Part shown: piece by piece, positions 33,504 through 41,900 of the stretch
Numbering within the stretch: position 1 is the first letter of the stretch
Layout: the number at the start of each line of letters is the position of its first letter
DNA from: an uncultured Gammaproteobacteria bacterium
Lineage (GTDB): Bacteria > Pseudomonadota > Gammaproteobacteria > UBA6429 > Thiohalophilaceae
DNA: 64,000 bases
NCBI GenBank assembly: GCA_937967995.1
Contig: CALBTB010000003.1
Coordinates: 1-64,000 of the forward strand
Direction: 5' to 3'
Translations under genes and position numbers: made by a program
Notes under the pieces: generated by a model
Told to the model about the DNA's origin: nothing
Seen by the model: only the letters and a program-made list of their open reading frames with translations
The model's database searches: none

Positions 33504-35210
33504 TTGTCAGTACTCAAACGTATACGCAGCCTGTGTGTTTACAAGCTGGTCGTGATGGCGACCGTGCTCGTGGCATTGTTGCCGATTTCCATTCTGGGTT
33601 ACTACGTGTATCACGCGGCGTGGGAGGATAGCTGGCGGGAGATTAATGAAAAGCACCAGTTGCTCGCACAGAATCTCGCTATACCATTGGGTACTTACGT
33701 CGACGACCACCACACCATGTTGTCAATGCTGACCGAGTCAGTCAGTTTCGTCGAGCATCATGGTCAGCAAAATGTCAGTGATCTGCTGATGCATTCCCTG
33801 AAACAAAGTTATGGTTTCAATTCACTGATCATGCTGGATACCCGCGGCAAGGTGATTGCCTATGCGGACAAGGATGAAAGTTTTACAACCAAACAGCTGG
33901 CAGTATTTGCGAAGGAAGGCTGCTATCTGAAAGTCCGCGAAAATGGTAAACGCCTGGTATCAAAAATGAAAAGGCATCCCGTCAACGGTATGCCGACCAT
34001 GTTCATGGGGCACGCCATACTTGATGCAAAGCAACGCATCGTTGGTGTGTTACTGGGTGAACTGAATGTGAATTTCATCGAAAATATTCGTCGCAAGGTG
34101 CGGTTTGGTAAAAAAGGTCATTCAGCGATCGTCGATCAAACCGGCCACGTTATTGCGCATCCCAATCCGAAGTGGATGACGGAAATACGCGATTTATCAC
34201 ACATCAGTATCGTCAAAAAAATGATGGCCGGCGAGACCGGTGCAACGAAGTTTTATTCGCCGTTTATCAAGGCCAACATGGTGGCAGGTTATGCTTTTGT
34301 TCCGCAGACCGGGTGGGGAATCATGGTACCACAACCGGAGTCTGAAGTTGCTGAGCATGTTAATGCATTGATGATGTCTTACCTGATCTGGGCGGTTGTG
34401 GGGCTGATACTGGCCGTGGTATTGGCTATCATCGTATCACGCTGGGTGACAAAACCGATCAATATGCTGGCACGCGCCAGCCGTTCACTTATTTCCACGA
34501 GTATGCAGGGTAATCTGCCGGAATTGGGACGACACGTACCAAAAGAAGTGCGCGACCTGGGTGATGTACTGCGTAGTCTGATCGGCGATCTGCAGCGTTC
34601 GCGCTATGAAGTCAGTCAACTCAATTCAACCCTGCAGGATCGCGTGAAGGAAGCTACAACAAAATTACGTGATGCCAATAACCGCTTGCAGGAAGTGGCC
34701 AGACAGGACCACCTTACCGAACTGGCTAACCGTCGTTATTTTGAAGATTATTTTGCCCAGTCTGTCAGCCGTCGCACCGGCGATGTGGATGAAATTTGCG
34801 TTATGCTTATTGATATCGATCATTTCAAACAGATTAATGATATATATGGTCATGCGGCAGGTGATGCGGTACTGAATCAGATTGCCCGAATTCTGGAACA
34901 TGGTATGCGGTCCGGTGACATGGTAGCGCGCTATGGCGGAGATGAGTTTGTTGCCTATATGCGTTGTCACGGCGACGTGGGACTGGAACGGGCACGAGAA
35001 CTGCGTCGGGCGATAGACAGTTGCGCCATCCACTGGAACGGCAAAACCATCCACGTGACGGCCAGCATTGGCCTGTATTGCCATGACTTAAGTGAAAGTC
35101 TGGATATTAATAAAATTCTGGACAATGCCGATAACGCTATGTATCGGGCAAAACAGCAGGGTCGAAACCGGGTTGTGGAAATCAGCCGGGAGCCGGAAAA
35201 GGTCAATTAA
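33504..35210 (+). CDS. Membrane diguanylate cyclase (dCache-HAMP-GGDEF)
   Basis: A 568-residue signalling protein that makes c-di-GMP. One membrane helix (about 14-36), a large periplasmic double-Cache-type sensor (about 37-290) and a second helix (about 293-315) are followed by HAMP, a coiled coil with SQLNSTLQDRVKEATTKLRD, and a GGDEF domain. The active site is ARYGGDEFVAYM, with intact GGDEF, and the inhibitory I-site RSGD lies five residues before it. Activity is therefore expected. The TTG at 33504 is the likely start, as it supplies the basic N-terminus MSVLKRIRSL. The DUF3617 gene begins at the next base after its stop. Confidence 0.94.
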   Translation: MSVLKRIRSLCVYKLVVMATVLVALLPISILGYYVYHAAWEDSWREINEKHQLLAQNLAIPLGTYVDDHHTMLSMLTESVSFVEHHGQQNVSDLLMHSLKQSYGFNSLIMLDTRGKVIAYADKDESFTTKQLAVFAKEGCYLKVRENGKRLVSKMKRHPVNGMPTMFMGHAILDAKQRIVGVLLGELNVNFIENIRRKVRFGKKGHSAIVDQTGHVIAHPNPKWMTEIRDLSHISIVKKMMAGETGATKFYSPFIKANMVAGYAFVPQTGWGIMVPQPESEVAEHVNALMMSYLIWAVVGLILAVVLAIIVSRWVTKPINMLARASRSLISTSMQGNLPELGRHVPKEVRDLGDVLRSLIGDLQRSRYEVSQLNSTLQDRVKEATTKLRDANNRLQEVARQDHLTELANRRYFEDYFAQSVSRRTGDVDEICVMLIDIDHFKQINDIYGHAAGDAVLNQIARILEHGMRSGDMVARYGGDEFVAYMRCHGDVGLERARELRRAIDSCAIHWNGKTIHVTASIGLYCHDLSESLDINKILDNADNAMYRAKQQGRNRVVEISREPEKVN

Positions 35211-35630
35211 ATGAAACACCTCAAGGGACTGTTAATCTTATTTTTGTTTGCCACTATAAATAGTGTATTTGCTGTCGATATGGTTGAAGGCGAATGGGAG
35301 CTGAAGGTTAAATACACAGTAAGTGGCATGCCTGTAGCAAATCCTGCCGAACACTATCGGGAATGTATAACGCAGGAAGATCCGATTCCAACCTCTTTTC
35401 TGAATGCCCGTAACTGCGAAGTCATAGAACAGCGTGAACGTCATCGTACTATTTATTTTCGAATAAACTGCTTTACCGAACATGGCTCCGTGATCAACGA
35501 GGGCCAGATTCGGTTCGGATCCATGCGTATCAGTGGAAAGTCTAAAACGGATCTGGGTGATGTCGCCGGCAAGACCACGGTAATGCGTTATAAATTTACC
35601 GGCCGTCGTATTGGCGAATGCCGTAACTGA
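35211..35630 (+). CDS. DUF3617 family secreted protein
   Basis: A 139-residue exported protein with signal peptide MKHLKGLLILFLFATINSVF (cleaved after VFA). The mature part follows the DUF3617 pattern: EGEWELKVKYTVSGMP near the N-terminus, the cysteine in YRECITQEDPIP, the CEV cysteine, and the C-terminal RYKFTGRRIGEC. The conserved cysteines probably form disulfides. The function of the family is unknown. Its ATG directly follows the diguanylate cyclase stop, so they share a transcript. Confidence 0.85.
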   Translation: MKHLKGLLILFLFATINSVFAVDMVEGEWELKVKYTVSGMPVANPAEHYRECITQEDPIPTSFLNARNCEVIEQRERHRTIYFRINCFTEHGSVINEGQIRFGSMRISGKSKTDLGDVAGKTTVMRYKFTGRRIGECRN

Positions 35631-35631
35631 G

Positions 35632-36063
35632 TCAATCTATTTCAGTAGAAATCTGAAAATTCGATCCCAGGCTGGATGCCAGTTGTTGCCTGATATTCAG
35701 CACAGTATCTGGTTCATAGTTTTTAAATTTGTCCGTTCCCCAGACCACACCCGGCCAGCAGGCATCATTTTTACGACGACCGATGATATGAATGTGAAGC
35801 TGGGGAACAATATTACCAATCGCCGCCACATTCAGTTTGTCGACATTAAAACGGTTTTCTATAAACAATGAAACAGCTGAAATCTGTTGCAGAACTTTTA
35901 CCTGCTCATTTTCTGTAAGCCGGTGTATTTCCGTTTCTGCTGAATCAGGAACAATGATGAACCAGGGAAACAGGGCATTGCGCATTAACAAAACGGCATT
36001 GCTATTGAAGTCGCCGAGATAATAAGTATCCTGTTTAAGCCTGGTATGTAATTCGACGGGCAT
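35632..36063 (-). CDS. HIT-family nucleotide hydrolase/transferase
   Basis: A 143-residue HIT-domain protein. The C-terminal histidine triad region reads VPQLHIHIIGRRKNDACWP, in the HxHxH form with the first histidine replaced by the Q-L-H pattern, common in bacterial members. The N-terminal strand VLLMRNALFPWFIIVPDSAE is typical. Family members hydrolyse nucleotide monophosphate conjugates; the substrate is unknown. It converges with the DUF3617 gene, two bases away, and follows the DsrE-like gene. Confidence 0.87.
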   Translation of the reverse strand: MPVELHTRLKQDTYYLGDFNSNAVLLMRNALFPWFIIVPDSAETEIHRLTENEQVKVLQQISAVSLFIENRFNVDKLNVAAIGNIVPQLHIHIIGRRKNDACWPGVVWGTDKFKNYEPDTVLNIRQQLASSLGSNFQISTEID

Positions 36064-36075
36064 TTACCGACTATA

Positions 36076-36555
36076 TCACTCCGGCCGTTTGATCACGACT
36101 TTGACGTAACCGACTGCGGTATAGTCATTGATTTGTGCAGGACCGGCAGCACTGACATTGACGTAGTCCGGAAAATCTTCCTCAGTTAACCCTTTCCAGC
36201 CAGCATAGGTACCACACACATGCAGGTTAACACCATCCCTGACCAGTTGCTGCGTCAGGCTGTGAACTTTCTGGTTGTCATCCTGTTTGATGGCCTGTAA
36301 CGCAAACTGTTCACGCCCATGGGTAACAATGGCAACAGGCATATCGGGAAAACGTTGTTTCAATTTTTCGATGTAATTTTGCGTCTGGGGCAGTGCCCAC
36401 TCCAGGGCCTCGTTATTACCGGTGACAATTTCAAATACCACGCCGGCAGGTTCTTCTTCAGACTGAATAATTTCCTGGACCTTGTCACTGGCTGCACCGG
36501 CAAACACCGGCAGACTCATCATGCACAGCCAGGCTGCAAACAATATTCTCATCAC
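36076..36555 (-). CDS. Periplasmic DsrE/DsrF-like protein
   Basis: A 159-residue protein with signal peptide MMRILFAAWLCMMSLPVFAG, followed by the DsrE-type alpha/beta fold. Marks are GVVFEIVTGNNEALEWALPQ, MPVAIVTHGREQFALQA and the cysteine-bearing segment DGVNLHVCGTYAGWKGLTEE, in which a single Cys114 takes the place of the family's sulfur-carrying cysteine. Exported single-domain members occur in many sulfur-metabolising gammaproteobacteria. A role in sulfur trafficking is possible but unproven. It precedes HIT by 12 bases. Confidence 0.8.
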   Translation of the reverse strand: MMRILFAAWLCMMSLPVFAGAASDKVQEIIQSEEEPAGVVFEIVTGNNEALEWALPQTQNYIEKLKQRFPDMPVAIVTHGREQFALQAIKQDDNQKVHSLTQQLVRDGVNLHVCGTYAGWKGLTEEDFPDYVNVSAAGPAQINDYTAVGYVKVVIKRPE

Positions 36556-36649
36556 ACATCCTCCTCCAGGTACAACGGATTTTTACACGGCTTTATTGAC
36601 TATGATTGGCGAGAGCCGAAAAGTTCAATCGGGTCGGGTGATTTGTGAT

Positions 36650-37636
36650 TCAGCCGCCGGTGAGAGACATAAAACGAATGACCTTTTCCGGTTGTTCACG
36701 AAATTCGTGCTTCTCCGGTTTGAGATCAATGGCGCGAATAATATGCTGTTTGAGTTCGTCGTCGCTACAGCCCTGGCGCAAAGGGTCACGTAGGGAATAT
36801 TTTTCTTCCTGGCCGAGACACATGTACAGCGTGCCATCCGTCGACAGGCGTACCCGGTTACAGGTTTCACAGAAGTGTTGTGAGATGGGTGTGATAAAGC
36901 CGATTTTCAGATCCGTGCCGGCCACCTGCACGTAACGGGCCGGTCCGCCACCGGGCATAAATCCTGGCAGTAGCTCGTAACGCTCGGCCAGCCGTTGACG
37001 AATGATCTGTAAATCCATGTACTGGTGTGAAGCGTTGCGGCCGGTGTCGCCCATGGGCATGGTTTCGATGAAGCGCAGGGTGAAGCCGTGTTCGATGCAG
37101 AATTCCACCATGTCCTCGACTTCATTGTCATTGATGCCCTTCATGACCACCATGTTGATCTTGATGGGACTGAACCCGGCCTTTCTGGCTGCCATTAAAC
37201 CGGCCAGTACCTTGTCCAGCTTGCCACCAGTCAGCTGTTTAAACTTGTCTGCCTGCAGGGAATCGAGGCTGACATTGATGCGCCGAATTCCTGCCTGCTT
37301 GAGGGCGATGGCCTGTTTGGCCAGGCGGGTGGCATTGGTGCTCAGTGACAGGTCATCGACGCCGGGCAGGGTCGACAGCCGCCCGACCAGGTCAGGCAGG
37401 TTGGCGCGGACCAGGGGCTCACCACCGGTGATGCGCACGCGCCGTGTACCCAGTTCTGAAAAGGCGCGAATAACCCGCTCGATTTCGGTGAAGCTGAGCC
37501 ACTCGTCCGGCTCCTGGAAGTCCTTGAATCCCTTGGGAATACAGTACTGACAGCGCAGGTCGCAACGGTCCGTCACGGACAGTCGCAAATATTCGATATT
37601 TCGGCCAAATTTGTCAGTCAGCATGGAATGGGTCAC
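36650..37636 (-). CDS. moaA: GTP 3',8-cyclase MoaA
   Basis: Radical SAM enzyme that converts GTP to 3',8-cyclo-GTP in molybdenum cofactor synthesis. It has 328 residues. The N-terminal cluster motif is CDLRCQYCIPKG (CxxxCxxC), and the second cluster uses FCETCNRVRLSTDGTLYMCL. The glycine pair at the C-terminus (MSLTGG), needed for activity, is intact. The start ATG at 37636 reads MTHSMLTDKFGRNIEYLRLS. No other Moco gene is adjacent. A molybdoenzyme is implied elsewhere, for example the DmsC/SoeC-type complex at the right edge. Confidence 0.97.
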   Translation of the reverse strand: MTHSMLTDKFGRNIEYLRLSVTDRCDLRCQYCIPKGFKDFQEPDEWLSFTEIERVIRAFSELGTRRVRITGGEPLVRANLPDLVGRLSTLPGVDDLSLSTNATRLAKQAIALKQAGIRRINVSLDSLQADKFKQLTGGKLDKVLAGLMAARKAGFSPIKINMVVMKGINDNEVEDMVEFCIEHGFTLRFIETMPMGDTGRNASHQYMDLQIIRQRLAERYELLPGFMPGGGPARYVQVAGTDLKIGFITPISQHFCETCNRVRLSTDGTLYMCLGQEEKYSLRDPLRQGCSDDELKQHIIRAIDLKPEKHEFREQPEKVIRFMSLTGG

Positions 37637-37710
37637 ATCAACAGCTCGTGCTCAGGATGCGTAATTATACGTCAATCCGGGTTTCAACTCGACTATCGGG
37701 GTGTGAATAT

Positions 37711-38769
37711 CTAGAGGGCTTTAGCGCGGCGCAGGGCGTGGTTGAGGAACAGGACTGCCGTCAACAGGAGCAGTGCGCCGCCCTGGTGGCTGGCAGCCAG
37801 GGGTACGGCGACCCCGCCCCGCAGTGGCTCTGATGGAACAGACAGCAGGGTGCTGATTCCAAGCGTCACCTGGATGATCATCATGGCGAATGTCAGATGA
37901 ACAGCCCGGCGTGTCGAGGCGGTGAGTGTATAGTTCCGGCTGGTCCACCACACGAAGGTCACGAAGCCAATAATGATATAGGCCAGCAGGCGATGACTGA
38001 ACTGGATGGTGCTCGGGTTTTCCATGAAGTTGAGCAATAGCGGCGTCATATCAAAGAGTCCGGGTGGAATCAGGTGGCCACTCATGTCGGGAAAGGTTTT
38101 GTGCAGGGCTCCGGCATGGGTGCCGGCGACGAAGGCGCCGGAGACAATCATGATCACGATCAGCACCAGTAACCACAGACTGTAACGCCGCAGGCGTGAG
38201 ATTCCCGGTGCCCAGCCGTTTTGCGGGTTCGGGTACAACAGGCTCCAGGCAAACCAGAGGATGTAACTGTAAATCAGTATTGCGGCCAGAAAATGTGCCG
38301 CCAGCCGGTACTGGCTGACGTTCGGATTGTCGACCAGTCCACTCTTGACCATGAACCAGCCCAGCACGCCCTGCAGTCCACCGAGAATGAACATGACGAT
38401 CAGCCTCGGTATCATTTCGCGGCGTATGTAATTTTTGAAATAAAAAATCAGAAACGGAATCAGGAACGCCAGGCCGATGAAACGTCCCAGCATGCGGTGT
38501 GAATATTCAAAATAAAAAATGCCCTTGAAGTCGGACAGGGTCATATGTTGATTGATTTTCTGGTACTCGGGAAATTGTTTGTACTTGTCAAAGGTATCCT
38601 GCCATTCCTGTTCGGTGAGCGGGGGAATCACACCCATAATCGGATCCCATTCCACCATTGACAGACCAGAGCCGGTCAGGCGCGTCACGCCACCAAGAAT
38701 CACCATGATATAAATCAGCATAGCGACAATAATTAACCAGATCGCAATGGCCCGGTTGTGATTGTTCAT
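37711..38769 (-). CDS. ctaA: Heme A synthase, COX15/CtaA family
   Basis: Oxidises heme O to heme A for aa3-type cytochrome oxidases. It has about 352 residues and eight membrane helices. The VILGGVTRLTGSGLSMVEWD block and the EYSHRMLGRFIGLAF and QFSHRLLAYIIIGFVTF histidine-bearing segments, which bind heme, are clear. The C-terminal helix ends NHALRRAKAL. The start is the ATG at 38769 (MNNHNRAIAIWLIIVAMLIY); the frame continues to 38847 but without a better site. The alpha-2-macroglobulin gene is divergent. Confidence 0.93.
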   Translation of the reverse strand: MNNHNRAIAIWLIIVAMLIYIMVILGGVTRLTGSGLSMVEWDPIMGVIPPLTEQEWQDTFDKYKQFPEYQKINQHMTLSDFKGIFYFEYSHRMLGRFIGLAFLIPFLIFYFKNYIRREMIPRLIVMFILGGLQGVLGWFMVKSGLVDNPNVSQYRLAAHFLAAILIYSYILWFAWSLLYPNPQNGWAPGISRLRRYSLWLLVLIVIMIVSGAFVAGTHAGALHKTFPDMSGHLIPPGLFDMTPLLLNFMENPSTIQFSHRLLAYIIIGFVTFVWWTSRNYTLTASTRRAVHLTFAMMIIQVTLGISTLLSVPSEPLRGGVAVPLAASHQGGALLLLTAVLFLNHALRRAKAL

Positions 38770-38940
38770 TCCATCAGCGTATGTCGGCATGCTGAAAAGG
38801 TAACATATAATGCTCAGCCTGTATTTGGATATTTCATAATTCGTCACATTTCGTCATGGCACTGTCGGAATCTTGTGCGCCAAACCAACTACACTTTGTA
38901 CTATTCCATTTTTTACAATTCGAAAAACAGGGAGAAACCC

Positions 38941-41900
38941 GTGATCTCGATGCCAAAACGTTTGATGGGGATGCTGTTTGTCGCACTGACTCTGGTCGCG
39001 TGCGACAAATCAGATCAGGCCGTACAGGATAAACCGGCCAGTAATGATGCCAACTGGAGTGAATATATCAGTGCCCACACGCGTGGCACCATATCCAAGA
39101 CCGACGCCATCACCATCCGCTTTGTTCATGATGTCATTGATGACAGTAAAGTTGGTACGGATGCGGTAGGAATTGTCGAGGTCAGGCCGGCGATCAGGGG
39201 TGAACTGATATTCAATACGAAACGCGAAATTCTGCTGGTGCCGGAAGAAAAATTAACATCAGGTCAGTCTTACCGTTTTCGATTGCATAACCAGGAACTC
39301 GCCGGTATTCCAAAAGATTTAAAGACCTATGAGTTCGACGTTCATGTTATCAGGCAAAGTTTCGAGGTCATCGTACGTGGCGTCACCGCGCAACCGGATG
39401 CGGACAAATTACAAATCGTCGGTGAAGTGAATACCGCCGATAAAGAAGATGCTGACAAAATAGAAAAATTAATTAATGCGCAGCACAAAGGACAGGCGCT
39501 GGCGATTAGCTGGCAGCATAGCCCGAACGGACGCCACCACGGATTCGTAATCACCGATATTGAACGCGAGCCGGAGGCGCAACAGGTTAAACTGAGCTGG
39601 AACGGAAACGTTATTGATGTCAACAAGTCTGGTGATCGTCTTGTCAATATACCGGCCAAAGGTGATTTCAAGATTGCACACGTTCGCGTGGTTCAGGGTG
39701 ATCGGCAATATATCGAAATACAAACCACGGATAACCTGGATACAACACAAAATTTAAATGGTCTGGTGCAATTCAGTCAGGGACAGTTCACCACCGAAGT
39801 CGATGGCAGTGTGATTCGCGTCTACCCGACAAGTGGCATCACCGGTGAAGCGACAGTGACACTGGATGCAGCAATTCGCAGTCGCCATGGTAATAAACTG
39901 GGTGAACGTGTGTCACGCAGTGTCGTTTTTACCAGCCAGAAGCCACAGGTAAAGTTTGCCGGCAAAGGTGTGATTTTACCGCACAACCGGGTACTGGCGA
40001 TTCCGTTTGAAACGGTGAATGTCCATTCCGTGCAGGTGACGGCCATGCAGATTTATGAAAATAACATCGGCCAGTTCCTGCAGGACAACCAGATTGACGG
40101 GCAACACAATGTACATCGTGTGGGTCGTTATCTATGGCGCAAGACCATCAAGCTGGTTTCACCCCAGCCGGACAAGTGGAACCGTTATACGCTCGACGCC
40201 ACCGAGTTGTTAAAAGATCATCCCGGTGATTTATTTCGTCTGACGATCTCCATTAATCGTGGTAATTCCACCTACAGTTGTAGCGAGGCGGACAATGCCG
40301 TACAGGTTAAAAAAGAAAAGCCGGCGCTTAACCATGAATCACCCAATATACGCGAGGCCAGTAACTGGGATTACTACGAAGAATATTACAACACCAATTA
40401 TTATGAAGGCTGGAACGAGCGGCATGACCCCTGTAAAGATTCGTATTATCGGTTTGATAACAATACCAAGGCCAGTCGGAATTTCATGGCCTCGAATCTG
40501 GGCTTGCTTGCCAAACGCGGTGAAGATAACCATGTTCATATCGTCGCTACCGATTTAAGCAGTGCTGAACCTGTTGCCGATGCCGAGATCGAATTACGCA
40601 ATTTTCAGGATCAAAAACTCTCAACCGCCAAAACCGATAAGCAGGGTTTTGCCAATGTGGAATTATCCGGTCAGCCGTTTTATCTGATCGCGCGCAAGGG
40701 AAAACAGATTGGCTATCTCAAGCTCAGCCAGGGCAATGCACTGCCAACCAGTCACTTTGATGTTGGTGGTGAAAACATTCGGCAGGGCATCAAGGGAGTG
40801 ATTTACGGTGAGCGGGGTGTGTGGCGACCTGGCGATGATCTGCACCTGGTGTTTGTGCTGGAAGACAAACAGGATCGTATTCCTGAAAACCACCCGGTTA
40901 CCATGGAGTTATACAGTCCAAAAGGACAACTGATTGAAAGCCTCACCAACAGCCAGCCGGTCGGCGATTTTTATAAATTTAAATTTACCACAGACGAACA
41001 GGCGCAGACCGGTAACTGGCGGGTCAAGGCCAGTCTCGGTAATAACCTGTTTAATAAAACCATCAAGATTGAAACGGTGGTGCCGAACCGGCTCAGGATC
41101 GATTTACAATTTCCCGGCGAGCAATTATTTGTACAGGACATGCCACTGAAACTGGGACTGAACAGTCAATGGCTGCACGGTGCAATTGCATCCGGTTTAC
41201 GCAGTGAAGTCACGATGCGCCTGATTCCGACCCGTACCCGCTTTGGGCGGTTTGATAATTTCAATTTTGATGATCCCGCGCGCCAGTTTCGCTCCGAGAA
41301 AACTACCGTTTTTGAAGGCGAGCTCGATAGCGAGGGAAATGCACAGTTTCGGGCAGATCTGCGACCGTCAACTGCATCGCCGGGGATGTTAACCGCCAGC
41401 TTCATGTCCAAAGTGTATGAGCAGGGTGGTGCGTTCAGCACGCACAACGCTCGTATTCCTTTTCACCCGTTTGAAAACTATGTCGGTATACAGTTACCCA
41501 AAGGTGATGCCTCGCGCAACATGTTGCTTACCGATAAAAAACACAAGGTGGAAATCGCCAGTCTCAATAACAAGGGTGAGCCGGTCTCACTCGAGCAGGT
41601 AAAAGTGACACTATATAAAGTGAACTGGAAATGGTGGTGGGACCAGTCGGGAGACAATCTCGCCCAGTATGCCAGTGCCTATTACAACCAGCACATACAG
41701 CAGGATACGATTTCCACCAAAGACGGTCGTGGCAGCTGGGAGTTTGAAATCAAGTACCCGGCCTGGGGACGTTACATGGTGCGAGCCTGTGATTTGCAGG
41801 GCAAACATTGCACCGGTTCCATTTTTTATATCGACTGGCCGGCCTGGGCCGGGCGTGCGCGTGAACAGCGCGGTGTCGGTGCCAATGTACTGAGTTTCAG

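Noticed and set aside
38758..38940. Longer alpha-2-macroglobulin start at 38758
   Set aside because: It would overlap the ctaA start, has no signal sequence at its beginning and no ribosome-binding site. The GTG at 38941 opens a clean lipoprotein signal.
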